Shown: positions 1 to 7,077, counted from the stretch's first letter. The stretch is DNA of 10,726 nucleotides from an uncultured Collinsella sp. (GCA_902491915.1 CABUJL010000064.1:1-10726), one strand, 5' to 3'. The notes: generated by a model not told the origin, from the letters alone. Translations and numbers: made by a program.

Positions 1-451
1 CTATCTGGATACCGATACCGCGCTTATCGCCGAGTCTGCACCGGGGCTCGAGGAATTTGGCTCGACGCCTGCGCTGGTCGATATTGCTGCCGATGTGCTT
101 GCTGAGCGTGGCTTTGTCAACGCTTCGACAAATGCAGCCGCTTCGAACGAGGGAGCCAAACAATTCCTGGTCGGCACGATTGCCACGGGTAACCGCTTTG
201 TGACGGGCGCCACCATGCGCAACGACGCTATCGAGGCGACGCATGCCGATTGTGTTGGCATGGAGGGCGCGGCAATTGCCCATGTCGCAACCAAAAATGG
301 TGTCGATTGCCTGGTGCTGCGCGCTATCAGCGATAATTGTGACGAGGCGTACGATGTGATTTGCGACCGCGAGTTCGATCTGTTCGAGTATGCTCGTACC
401 GCGTGTGGCATTACGCTCGATATCGTTCGCCGTATCGCTGCTATCTATTAG
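1..451 (+). CDS. MTA/SAH nucleosidase-type phosphorylase-superfamily protein, C-terminal part (partial)
   Basis: The reading frame enters from the left edge (second base onward) and ends at the TAG at 449-451, giving 149 visible residues. Visible motifs fit the C-terminal half of 5'-methylthioadenosine/S-adenosylhomocysteine nucleosidases: GTIATGNRFVTG (about visible residues 58-69), VGMEGAAIAHVA (85-96, with the Met-Glu pair that binds the ribose in this family), and LRAISD (106-111), whose Asp matches the catalytic acid. These enzymes split adenine from MTA and SAH in the cytoplasm, feeding methionine salvage and removing a methylation inhibitor. The N-terminal half lies outside the window, so a related purine-nucleoside hydrolase cannot be excluded. 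It is followed after 38 bp by engB on the same strand, so the two may be co-transcribed. Confidence 0.8.
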   Translation, partial: YLDTDTALIAESAPGLEEFGSTPALVDIAADVLAERGFVNASTNAAASNEGAKQFLVGTIATGNRFVTGATMRNDAIEATHADCVGMEGAAIAHVATKNGVDCLVLRAISDNCDEAYDVICDREFDLFEYARTACGITLDIVRRIAAIY

Positions 452-489
452 CGCGCTCTTTTGTAAGAACCTACGACCAAGGAGTGTCC

Positions 490-1080
490 ATGGCCGATTC
501 CATTAACTACCAGCTTGCCAAGTTCGTCGCCAGCTATGGCAAGGTTTCGCAGATTCCCGAGTCCACCTGCCCCGAGGTGAGCTTCGTCGGCCGCTCCAAC
601 GTGGGCAAGTCGTCGATCATGAACAAGCTTTTTGGCCGCAAGAACCTCGTCAAGGTTTCGAGCACACCGGGCAAGACGAGCAATATCAACTTCTTTGAGG
701 CTGACGACGTGCACTTCGTCGACCTGCCGGGCTATGGTTTCGCCCGTCGTTCCAAGGCCGAGCGTGACCGCTGGGCAGAACTTATCGGCGACTTCTTCGA
801 CTCGGAGCGCAGCTTTAACCTGGTCGTGTCGCTGGTGGATATTCGTCACGACCCGAGTAAGCTCGACCATGACATGATCGACTACCTACAGGGCAACGAG
901 TTCAACTTTATCGTTTGCCTCACCAAGGCCGACAAGCTCAGCCGCACCCAGCAGGCCCGCCAAGCGGCAGCCATCAAAAAGCAACTCAACGTCCCGGCCG
1001 AGAACGTGATCATTACGAGCTCCCAGACCGGTACCGGCATCGACGAACTTAAAAAGCGCATCGCCGAAGCCTGCCTCTAA
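490..1080 (+). CDS. engB: Ribosome biogenesis GTP-binding protein EngB/YsxC/YihA
   Basis: A 196-residue TRAFAC-class GTPase of the usual length for this family, needed in bacteria for late assembly of the large ribosomal subunit. All G motifs are visible: P-loop GRSNVGKSS (34-42), G2 TPGKT (59-63), G3 DLPGYG (78-83), the family-typical LVDIRHDP (115-122), G4 TKAD (145-148), and G5 TSSQTGTG (176-183). The ATG at 490 is chosen because AAGGAG at 479-484 lies 5 bases upstream and because the protein then begins at the usual distance before the P-loop; the same frame stays open upstream to 361 but overlaps the preceding gene. It probably shares a transcript with the nucleosidase gene. A hairpin with a T-run follows at 1112-1164 and may end this transcript. 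Confidence 0.96.
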   Translation: MADSINYQLAKFVASYGKVSQIPESTCPEVSFVGRSNVGKSSIMNKLFGRKNLVKVSSTPGKTSNINFFEADDVHFVDLPGYGFARRSKAERDRWAELIGDFFDSERSFNLVVSLVDIRHDPSKLDHDMIDYLQGNEFNFIVCLTKADKLSRTQQARQAAAIKKQLNVPAENVIITSSQTGTGIDELKKRIAEACL

Positions 1081-1111
1081 TCGGGCTGCAACCCCTCAAA
1101 AGCTCTCATCT

Positions 1112-1164
1112 ATATCACCTCAGTGATAGTTATTGGTAAACTATCACTGAGGTGATATTTTTTT
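1112..1164. promoter_or_regulatory. Twin-palindrome operator/hairpin before the DUF3990-HTH cassette
   Basis: A perfect 20-bp inverted repeat (1112-1131 with 1139-1158, 7-base loop) is followed by seven T residues (1158-1164). Each arm is itself a dyad: TATCACCTCAGTGATA at 1113-1128 and TATCACTGAGGTGATA at 1142-1157, that is, TATCAC-N4-GTGATA twice, with centres 29 bp apart (close to three helical turns). That spacing is what two helix-turn-helix dimers on one DNA face would use, and the cassette's second gene encodes such a protein. A weak promoter match, TTGGTA (1133-1138) and TATTTT (1156-1161) with a 17-bp spacer, would be covered by these sites. As RNA, the stem plus U-run could also terminate engB transcription. 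Both roles are inferences and are not exclusive. Confidence 0.65.
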
Positions 1165-1174
1165 GGAGGTCGAT

Positions 1175-1858
1175 ATGGAGCTTTGGCACGGGTCGGAGGT
1201 TGTTGTCGAACGTCCGTCGTTGGATAAATGCAGACAATTCAATGACTATGGGCGCGGGTTTTATTGCACGCCACATGAGGAAATGGCGATGGAATGGGCA
1301 TGCCGGACCGAGTCTGATGGCGTTGCCAATCGATATGAGCTTGATTTAGATGGCCTTTCGGTCTTGGATTTGGAGTCTGGGGAGTTTTCAATCCTCAATT
1401 GGCTTGCAATTCTGGCGAACAACAGAGAGTTCAATGTTTCGACGCCAGTAGCACGCGAGGGGCTTCGCTATCTACTTGATAACTGTTTAATTGATACATC
1501 TCCTTATGACGTTATTCGAGGCTATCGTGCAGACGATTCCTATTTCTCGTTTGCAAGACAGTTTGTCAACGGCATGATTTCGCTCAGGCAATTGCAGCGC
1601 ATTATGTTTTTGGGGGATTTGGGCATTCAATATGCGCTTATGAGTGAGCGTGCGTTCTCGGCGATTAGGTTCCGCGATTGGAAGCAGGCTTCGGGGCCTG
1701 AGTATTATCCCAAGCGTTTTGAGCGAGAGCAGAATGCTCGACGCAAATATTTGGATACGGTCAATGGGTTCGATTCCGAAGGTATCGACATTAGGGATTT
1801 AATGGCAGGGAGGGTTGATTTAAATGATCCAAGAGTTAACAGATCGTGGGCCGAGTAG
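1175..1858 (+). CDS. DUF3990-like protein with ADP-ribosyltransferase-style motif; putative toxin of a two-gene module
   Basis: 227 residues. The ATG at 1175 is preferred over a TTG at 1163, because GGAGGT at 1165-1170 is 4 bases upstream of the ATG and overlaps the TTG. The N-terminus reads MELWHGS (1-7), then DYGRGFYCTP (24-33) and an MAMEWA helix (37-42). This follows the WHGS...G.GFY.T pattern of the DUF3990 family and, more distantly, the His and Tyr motifs of PARP/diphtheria-type ADP-ribosyltransferases (H5, Y30). A YELDLDGLSVLDL segment (54-66), YDVIRGYRADDSYF (111-124) and LGDLGIQYALMSERAF (146-161) also fit DUF3990. The third catalytic residue is uncertain; Q152 or E158 are candidates. 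No signal peptide or membrane segment is seen, so it should be cytoplasmic. GC is visibly lower than in engB or the thr genes, suggesting acquisition. Its 3' end overlaps the next gene by 35 bp. The family assignment is from recalled motifs; toxicity is inferred from context. Confidence 0.75.
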   Translation: MELWHGSEVVVERPSLDKCRQFNDYGRGFYCTPHEEMAMEWACRTESDGVANRYELDLDGLSVLDLESGEFSILNWLAILANNREFNVSTPVAREGLRYLLDNCLIDTSPYDVIRGYRADDSYFSFARQFVNGMISLRQLQRIMFLGDLGIQYALMSERAFSAIRFRDWKQASGPEYYPKRFEREQNARRKYLDTVNGFDSEGIDIRDLMAGRVDLNDPRVNRSWAE

Positions 1859-2522
1859 GACATATCCCGTCTACTACCTCGAGGATGCAATGAACAACCT
1901 CGGCGACTGCTTCGACTATGCCGTGAACGACTATGGAGCGGAAGGGTCCGAGGTCGCTGAACTCTTTTGCCTGAGCGGCGTAGCCCGTGAGTTTGAGCGT
2001 GGCAACGCATGGGTCGTATCGGGAAAATCGGGCGTTGAGCTATTCGCGCTTATCGCCGAAAGGTCGGGCTACCAATCAAGGCCGATGCCAAATCGAACCT
2101 ACCGATTCGAAAAGACACCGGAATATTGGACAGGCTGGATATTGGCATACCTTCAGTGGCGCCTAGGAGAGTCTTTCGAAGACCTGCTGCATGTCGTTCC
2201 GTTTGACGCACTGCGCAGTCTGTACTATCCCTGGCACGAAGCCTCGGAGGAACGCGTGGCTCGCCTCGTCTGCGATATGGCGAAAAAAGCGTTCAGGCAA
2301 ACCAAACTTGCGTTAGCAAGAAAGAAGCTTAAGAAAACCCAACAAGACCTAGCATATGAATCGGGTGTGTCACTCCGCTCAATCCAAATGTACGAGCAGC
2401 GCCAGAGAAACATCAATGAAGCTTCGGTAACAAGCGTAAGAGCCATAGCAAAAGCCCTCCACTGCAACATCGAAGATCTCCTAGAGCCAGTCTTCGAATA
2501 CAAAGAAACCAGTGCAGCCTAA
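1824..2522 (+). CDS. Protein with unassigned N-terminal domain and C-terminal Xre/Cro helix-turn-helix; putative antitoxin/repressor
   Basis: 232 residues. The ATG at 1824 has GGGAGGG at 1808-1814, nine bases upstream, and lies inside the preceding gene (35-bp overlap), so the two are translationally linked. Residues 162-220 form a helix-turn-helix of the Xre/Cro type: KKTQQDLAYESGVSLRSIQMYEQ (170-192) has the TQxxLA helix, the turn Gly and the recognition helix, followed by a third helix and the ALHCNIEDLLEP ending typical of the family. The N-terminal 160 residues (for example YYLEDAMNNLGDCFDYAVND at 17-36, and FERGNAWVVSGKSGVEL at 57-73) match no family I can name with certainty. It could be the part that binds the DUF3990 partner, with the HTH binding the twin palindromes at 1112-1158. 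Order toxin first, regulator second recalls HigBA-type modules. The 3' third is unusually A-rich compared with the neighbours. Confidence 0.8.
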   Translation: MIQELTDRGPSRTYPVYYLEDAMNNLGDCFDYAVNDYGAEGSEVAELFCLSGVAREFERGNAWVVSGKSGVELFALIAERSGYQSRPMPNRTYRFEKTPEYWTGWILAYLQWRLGESFEDLLHVVPFDALRSLYYPWHEASEERVARLVCDMAKKAFRQTKLALARKKLKKTQQDLAYESGVSLRSIQMYEQRQRNINEASVTSVRAIAKALHCNIEDLLEPVFEYKETSAA

Positions 2523-2630
2523 ACCAAACAAATCACCAAAGCTCATCTAAAGAATATGCACCACACCAGCAAGAGCCCCTATCAATAAAAGGCCATAATT
2601 TCAGCCCGGCGCCCCTTCAAAGCGTGGGTC

Positions 2631-2817
2631 CCTGTAGACATCCTCAGCAAGGTGGGCGCAGGGACGGTCGGGATGTTCCCTCAAAATAATTCCGCAGCGC
2701 GAAGGCCCCTTGTCCGTCGCTCCGCAGGAGCAGGACAAGGGGCCTTCATGCGCGAGGACGATTTTGAGGGAACATCCCGACCGTCCCGGACAGGTATATG
2801 AGGAGGATGTCTACAGG
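2631..2817 (-). repeat. Large three-tier hairpin element, copy 1 (overlaps the thrB stop)
   Basis: Nested perfect inverted repeats: an outer 15-bp arm (2631-2645 with 2803-2817), a middle 27-bp arm (2661-2687 with 2761-2787), an inner 15-bp arm (2701-2715 with 2733-2747) and an innermost GCTCC/GGAGC stem (2719-2723 with 2727-2731). Internal loops of 15+15 and 13+13 bases are symmetric. Read on the minus strand it begins ACCTGTCCGG (2795-2786), has GTCCTCG (2759-2753) before the inner stem and TGCGGA (2696-2691) after it, which it shares with the copy at 8108-8250. The outer arm includes the thrB stop codon and last codon. It separates the convergent HTH gene and thrB, so it may act as a two-way terminator, but no long T-run follows either side. 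Bases 2523-2630 to its left show nothing recognisable. Confidence 0.85.
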
Positions 2818-3692
2818 TACTCGATTTGAGCGCCTTCCGTGTCGCACGTCAGAATATGCGTGTCACACTTGGGGAACTGCTCGCGCAGCTTGACCTGCAG
2901 GAACTTTGCCACGATGGTGTCGTCAGTCACAGCCATAAGGGTCGAGCCCGAACCGCTGATCCAGATGGTTTTGGCGCCGCCGTTAAGGCAGGTGTCGCGC
3001 ACAGCGTTGTAGTCGGGAATCAGACGGCGACGATAGGGTTCCTGAATGCGGTCGTCATTGGCGGCGGCAATCAGGTCGAGGTTGCCGGACTCAAGACCGC
3101 GCGTCATGCCGGCGATACGGCCCATCTGCCATACGGCGGTGGAGAGCGGAACTTCCTGCGGCACGACCTTGCGCGCCTCGCTCGTATGTACCTCGTAGGG
3201 CGGAATCACGGTAATAAAACGCAGGCGATCGCTCACCTCGTAGCGCAGGCACTGGGGAAGCGAATCGGTCGGCGTAAAGGAGCAGACGGCGCCGCCCAGG
3301 ATAGCGGGGGCGACGTTATCGGGATGCCCTTCGACCTCGGTGGCAATGCGGACGAGCTCGGCGCGGTCGACGGTGTGGCCCGTCAGCGCGGCGGCCGCCA
3401 TGATGCCAGCGACGACGCAGGTTGAGCTGGAACCCAGGCCGCGGGCGACGGGCACGTCGGTCTGAATGTCGATGGCGACGGGGAAGGCCGGCTCGCCCCA
3501 TGCGGCCAGTGCATCCACAAAGCTCACGTAGACCAGGTTATTCTCGTTTTGGAACTCCTCGGGGCAGCCCGTGATGGTGAGCTTGTCGGCGCGCTCGAAG
3601 GTGAAGTGCGAGTAGAGGCTGACGGCCATGCCGAGGGTATCGTAGCCGATGCCTAGGTTGGCGCTGGTTGCTGGGACGGTGATTTTGATCAT
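2811..3692 (-). CDS. thrB: Homoserine kinase
   Basis: 293 residues, a GHMP-family kinase that phosphorylates L-homoserine to O-phosphohomoserine, the substrate of threonine synthase. The N-terminus IKITVPATSANLGIGYDTLG (2-21) is the family's opening strand and loop; the GHMP ATP-binding motif PVARGLGSSS is at 81-90; EVEGHPDNVAPAILGG follows at about 143-158, and the C-terminal ISGSGSTLMA motif completes the fold. The start at 3692 is chosen over an in-frame ATG at 3764 because AGGAGG (complement of 3700-3705) is 7 bases upstream and homology begins there; the longer form would also run through the palindrome at 3707-3818. It lies downstream of thrC on the same strand, separated by 201 bp containing a terminator-like hairpin and a large palindrome, so it may have its own promoter or be attenuated relative to thrC. 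Confidence 0.96.
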   Translation of the reverse strand: MIKITVPATSANLGIGYDTLGMAVSLYSHFTFERADKLTITGCPEEFQNENNLVYVSFVDALAAWGEPAFPVAIDIQTDVPVARGLGSSSTCVVAGIMAAAALTGHTVDRAELVRIATEVEGHPDNVAPAILGGAVCSFTPTDSLPQCLRYEVSDRLRFITVIPPYEVHTSEARKVVPQEVPLSTAVWQMGRIAGMTRGLESGNLDLIAAANDDRIQEPYRRRLIPDYNAVRDTCLNGGAKTIWISGSGSTLMAVTDDTIVAKFLQVKLREQFPKCDTHILTCDTEGAQIEYL

Positions 3693-3706
3693 GTGAGTCC
3701 TCCTGG

Positions 3707-3818
3707 GCGGGTCTGGCCGTTTAGTTCGCTGCTCGGGCAGTCCTGGCTCGCTCGGAAAGCACATTAAGTGCTTTCCGGCTCGTGCGGAACTCGCGACGAA
3801 CTAAACGGCCAGACCCGC
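3707..3818 (+). repeat. Large hairpin element, copy 2 (between thrC and thrB)
   Basis: A perfect 22-bp inverted repeat (3707-3728 with 3797-3818) encloses a second stem, GGAAAGCAC/GTGCTTTCC (3754-3762 with 3768-3776, extended by a C-G pair, 5-base loop). The interior carries GTCCTGG at 3740-3746 and TGCGGA at 3783-3788, in the same relative places as in the copies at 2631-2817 and 8108-8250, although the arm sequences are different. In the GTCCT-first sense it is oriented opposite to thrC and thrB. It ends 15 bp from the thrB start codon and lies just beyond its ribosome site, so folding in the thrC-thrB transcript could affect thrB expression; this is inference. Confidence 0.8.
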
Positions 3819-3861
3819 TCGCACGCTCGTCATCATCCCGAAAGCTAAATAATTAGAAGGT

Positions 3862-3881
3862 GCGCCGGCTTTCGCCGGCGC
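3862..3881 (-). terminator. GC-rich hairpin after thrC, probable intrinsic terminator
   Basis: GCGCCGGC (3862-3869) and GCCGGCGC (3874-3881) form an 8-bp stem with a four-base loop, 12 bases beyond the thrC stop. On the minus strand the stem is followed by an AT-rich but broken T-run (ACCTTCTAATTATTTA), so termination may be partial and allow some read-through into thrB. Confidence 0.65.
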
Positions 3882-3893
3882 TTAATAAGGGAT

Positions 3894-5411
3894 CTAGTTG
3901 GTGCTCATTCGTTTTGCTGCGGACTCTACGTAGCTTGCCATCTCATCGACGTCGCAGACGTCTTCGAAGCGGACGGGCTTGGAGTCGAGTTCGGCGAGCT
4001 GGGTCGGGGCGACCGTATTGGTTGCCTGCTCGAGCACGCGCATAGCCTCAAAGTCGTCTTCGGGAACGTCGAGGCCCAGGGCGTCGCAGCAGGCGCGTGG
4101 GAACTTGTAGGGGCTGGCGGTCGAAAGCAGCACGCGGGCCTTGGCGCCCTCGGCGGGAGCGACCTTTTCGAAGACGTGATAGCCGCAAGCGGTGTGCGGG
4201 TCGATCACGTAGCCGTTCGCGTCCCAGCAGCTCTTGATGGCGGCGCGGACCTCGTCCTCGCTGGCCCAACCGCAGCCAAACACGCTCTGGATCTTGGTCA
4301 GCAGCTCGGCGGGCACCTCGTAGCGACCCGTCTGGGCAAGCTGCTCCATAAGGCCGGCAACGAGCTCGCAGTCGCCATCGGACAGGAAGTAGAGCATGCG
4401 CTCCAGGTTGGAGCTGATGAGGATGTCCATCGACGGCGAGATGGTCGTGAAGAACGGACGGTTGCGGTCGTAGACGCCGGTGGTCAGGAAGTCAGCCAGC
4501 ACGTTGTTCTTGTCGCTCGCGACGATGAGCTTGGCGACGGGCAGACCCATGCGCTTGGCATAGTAGCCGGCCAGGATATCGCCAAAGTTGCCGGTCGGCA
4601 CGCAGAACTCCACGGCATCGCCGGCCTCGATGGCGCCGGCGCGCAGCAGCTGCGCATAGGCGGCAAAGTAGTAGACGACCTGCGGTACCAGGCGGCCAAC
4701 GTTGATGGAGTTGGCGCTCGAAAGCACCGTGCCAGCGGCCTCCAGGCGCTCGGCAAGCTCCTTATCGGCAAAGATGCGCTTGACGGCGCTCTGGGCGTCG
4801 TCAAAGTTGCCGCGGATGCCGCAGACGGCGACGTTGTCGCCCTCCTGCGTGGACATCTGCAGGTTCTGGACGCGACTGACCTTGCCTTCGGGATAAAAGA
4901 CGGTGATGCCCGTGCCCGGGGCGTCGGCAAAGCCAGCGAGCGCTGCCTTGCCCGTGTCGCCCGATGTGGCGGTAACGATCATGATGCGCTCGGCGCCGCC
5001 GTCCTTGGCGGAAGTGCGGGCCATGAGGCGGGGGAGCATCTGCAGGGCGACGTCCTTAAAGGCACTCGTGGGGCCGCCAAAGAGCTCCATCACATAGGTC
5101 TGGGGGGCGTCAGCGCCCGGCGCAGCGTCGAGTTTGACGAGCGGCGTAACCTCTTCACTCGCGAACGTGCCGCGATATGCCTCGTCGACACACGCCGAAA
5201 TTTCTTCGGCCGTGTAATCATTCAGTAACATTCCCAACACATCTTGAGCGATTTCAAAGTACGATTTATCTGCAAGCGAGCTGATATCGACCTGCTGGGT
5301 GCCGAGCTCGTCCGAGACAAACAAACCCCCGTCGGGAGCGATGCCGGTACGGATTGCCACCTTACTTGAGCACGATAAAGTGCGTCCTCGTGTACTATGA
5401 TAAGTTCCCAT
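3894..5411 (-). CDS. thrC: Threonine synthase
   Basis: 505 residues; a PLP-dependent enzyme that converts O-phosphohomoserine to L-threonine and phosphate. The N-terminal domain starts with the diagnostic YHSTRG (4-9) and GIAPDGGLFV (23-32). The PLP-binding lysine is K119 in GPTSAFKDVALQ (113-124). TATSGDTGKAAL (147-158) binds the phosphate, and VPTGNFGDILAGYYAKRMGLP is the later cofactor-binding stretch. Length fits the longer bacterial/fungal type with an extended C-terminal region rather than the 350-residue type. The ATG at 5411 is preferred over an in-frame ATG at 5456 because AGGAG (complement of 5421-5425) is nine bases upstream and the family normally begins right before YxSTRG. It diverges from lysC, with 103 bp between the two starts, and precedes thrB. 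Confidence 0.96.
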   Translation of the reverse strand: MGTYHSTRGRTLSCSSKVAIRTGIAPDGGLFVSDELGTQQVDISSLADKSYFEIAQDVLGMLLNDYTAEEISACVDEAYRGTFASEEVTPLVKLDAAPGADAPQTYVMELFGGPTSAFKDVALQMLPRLMARTSAKDGGAERIMIVTATSGDTGKAALAGFADAPGTGITVFYPEGKVSRVQNLQMSTQEGDNVAVCGIRGNFDDAQSAVKRIFADKELAERLEAAGTVLSSANSINVGRLVPQVVYYFAAYAQLLRAGAIEAGDAVEFCVPTGNFGDILAGYYAKRMGLPVAKLIVASDKNNVLADFLTTGVYDRNRPFFTTISPSMDILISSNLERMLYFLSDGDCELVAGLMEQLAQTGRYEVPAELLTKIQSVFGCGWASEDEVRAAIKSCWDANGYVIDPHTACGYHVFEKVAPAEGAKARVLLSTASPYKFPRACCDALGLDVPEDDFEAMRVLEQATNTVAPTQLAELDSKPVRFEDVCDVDEMASYVESAAKRMSTN

Positions 5412-5514
5412 ATAACACTGCTCCTCGGATGCCTTGGTCCCAATCGGTGAAACCATGGTATCAGAGCGCGCAAAACAGGTTTGCAGAGGCTTTTAGAAAG
5501 GTAACCTCAAGCCC
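5412..5514. promoter_or_regulatory. Divergent thrC-lysC control region
   Basis: These 103 bp must hold the start signals for leftward thrC and rightward lysC. No strong -35/-10 pair is evident; TTGGTC (5434-5439) with TATCAG (5459-5464) is a poor rightward candidate with a 19-bp spacer. A small dyad, GCAAA-N5-TTTGC (5470-5484), could be an operator but its arms are only five bases. There is no room for a full lysine or threonine-type riboswitch. Confidence 0.4.
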
Positions 5515-6903
5515 ATGATTAAGATTGCCAAGTTTGGCGGCTCGTCGGTCGCCGACGCCGAACACTTCAAGAAGATCAAGGCCATCGTCGATCCCGACCC
5601 TGCCCGCCGTTTTGTGGTGGTTTCCGCCTGCGGCCGCCGCTTTAAGGGCGACACCAAGGTGACCGACCTGCTCTACCTGGTTAACGCGCACGTTAAGTAT
5701 CACGTGTCGTGCGAGGAACTGCTCGAGGACATTGGCCAGCGCTATTTTGATATCGCTGACGAGCTGGAGCTCACCTATCCCATCCGCGAGGAGTTTGCGG
5801 CCTTTGCCGAGCGCGCCCGCTCGGGCGGCTACTCTACCGAGGAGCTCGTGAGCCGCGGCGAGTATTTCACCGCTCGCCTGATGGCCGAGTACCTGGGCCT
5901 GCCGTTCCTGGACGCCGCGACGGTCGTTGCGTTCCATCACGACGGTACGCTCAGCATGAATCGCACCTCCGAGCTGGTGCAGGAGTACGGCCAGCAGGGC
6001 GGCTTTGTTATGCCCGGTTTCTACGGCGCGACGCGTGAGGGCCAGATCAAGCTGCTCGACCGTGGTGGCGGCGATATTTCCGGCTCGATCCTGGCCAAGT
6101 GCCTGGGTGCCGACCTGTACGAGAACTGGACCGACGTCTCGGGCTTCTATTCTGCCGATCCTCGCATTGTGCCCGAGGCTCAGCCCATTGCGCGCGTTAC
6201 CTACGAGGAGCTGCGCGAACTTTCGTACATGGGTGCAAGCGTTCTGCACGAGGAGGCCGTGTTCCCCGTGCGCGAGGCGGGTATTCCGCTGGTTATCAAG
6301 AACACCAATGCGCCGCAGGACCCCGGCACCATCATTAGCGAGACGGCTGATGAGGGTGAGGCAGAGCCCATCATTACCGGCGTGACCGGCAAGCGCGGCT
6401 TTGTCGCCATCAACGTTGCCCGCGACCGCACCAAGCCCCGTGTTGGCTTTATGCGCCGCGCGCTTTCGGTCTTCGAGCGCTATGACGTTTCCGTCGAGCA
6501 CATGCCCACCGGTGTCGACCGCTTTGGCGCCGTGGTGCAGGAGCAGGACGTGCACGACTCGCTGTACTCGCTCGTGGGCGACATTCAGCAGGAGGTCGAG
6601 CCGCTCGAGATCGAGGTTGTCGAGGGCCTGGCGCTCATCGCGACCGTCGGCCGTAACCTGCGTGGCCGCGCAGGTATCTCGGGCCATCTGTTTGGCATGC
6701 TTGGCCAGGCCGGCGTGAGCGTGCGCATGATTTCGCAGAGCTGCGACGAGATCAACATCATTATCGGTGTCGAGGAGAAGGACTTCGACCTGGCGATTCA
6801 GACCATCTACCGTGCCTTCTCCGATGAGAACGGCATTGTGAAGGTCTCCGACCTGGAGGTCCCCGCACCGGTCGATCCCGCCCTGGCCGCGCTCCGCAAG
6901 TAG
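5515..6903 (+). CDS. lysC: Aspartate kinase (aspartokinase)
   Basis: 462 residues; phosphorylates L-aspartate to aspartyl-4-phosphate, the first step to lysine, threonine and methionine. The amino-acid kinase domain has KFGGSS (6-11), SRGEYFTARL (113-122), LLDRGGGDISGS (180-191) and TDVSGFYSADPRIV (206-219). Two ACT regulatory domains follow, one at about 295-345 and one at about 370-435 (LIATVGRNLRGRAGISGHLF, VRMISQSCDEINIIIGVE), which in this family bind lysine and/or threonine for feedback control; which effector acts here cannot be read off. The opening and the VTDLLYL segment resemble the longer aspartokinases of Clostridia more than the roughly 420-residue LysC of typical Actinobacteria. 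No hom gene fusion is present. AAAGG at 5497-5501 is a somewhat distant ribosome site. asd follows on the same strand after 174 bp. Confidence 0.95.
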   Translation: MIKIAKFGGSSVADAEHFKKIKAIVDPDPARRFVVVSACGRRFKGDTKVTDLLYLVNAHVKYHVSCEELLEDIGQRYFDIADELELTYPIREEFAAFAERARSGGYSTEELVSRGEYFTARLMAEYLGLPFLDAATVVAFHHDGTLSMNRTSELVQEYGQQGGFVMPGFYGATREGQIKLLDRGGGDISGSILAKCLGADLYENWTDVSGFYSADPRIVPEAQPIARVTYEELRELSYMGASVLHEEAVFPVREAGIPLVIKNTNAPQDPGTIISETADEGEAEPIITGVTGKRGFVAINVARDRTKPRVGFMRRALSVFERYDVSVEHMPTGVDRFGAVVQEQDVHDSLYSLVGDIQQEVEPLEIEVVEGLALIATVGRNLRGRAGISGHLFGMLGQAGVSVRMISQSCDEINIIIGVEEKDFDLAIQTIYRAFSDENGIVKVSDLEVPAPVDPALAALRK

Positions 6904-6977
6904 CTGCCGTCCCTGTGCATTTTTGGGACAAGTGCCAAAAATCTACGGCGGGGCGTTTCGTTTCGGTTTCGTTTCGA

Positions 6978-7009
6978 CGGGGCGGGTTTCGTGTCCGCCC
7001 CGTTCTTGT
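6978..7009 (+). terminator. Hairpin with short T-rich tail between lysC and asd
   Basis: CGGGGCGG (6978-6985) and CCGCCCCG (6995-7002) form an 8-bp GC stem with a nine-base loop, followed by TTCTTGT. It could terminate or attenuate lysC transcription before asd. A second, AU-rich stem, ATTTTTGG/CCAAAAAT (6919-6926 with 6935-6942), lies nearer the lysC stop; it is weak but symmetric. No convincing asd promoter was found in the remaining bases; AATAAT at 7023-7028 lacks a matched -35. Confidence 0.45.
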
Positions 7010-7077
7010 ATACACTGGCAACAATAATCAGCCTGCTCGGCGTGTGGGCAAAAGCCAAAACCTTTAAAGGGGGAAGC

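Noticed and set aside
2631..2817. Possible CRISPR or attachment-site reading of the repeats
   Set aside because: There are no regularly spaced direct repeats with unique spacers, and no integrase or cas gene nearby; the structure is nested inverted repeats.
4176..5228. Long plus-strand frame (350 codons) antisense to thrC
   Set aside because: It is a codon-bias shadow of thrC: it lies wholly inside that gene, lacks a ribosome site and has an unnatural Val/Ala/Gly/His composition.
5412..5514. Lysine riboswitch before lysC
   Set aside because: Only 103 bp lie between the divergent starts and no long multi-helix leader can be drawn.
5461..6687. Long minus-strand frame (408 codons) antisense to lysC
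   Set aside because: Same reason: a high-GC shadow of a well-supported gene, with no domain and no start signals.
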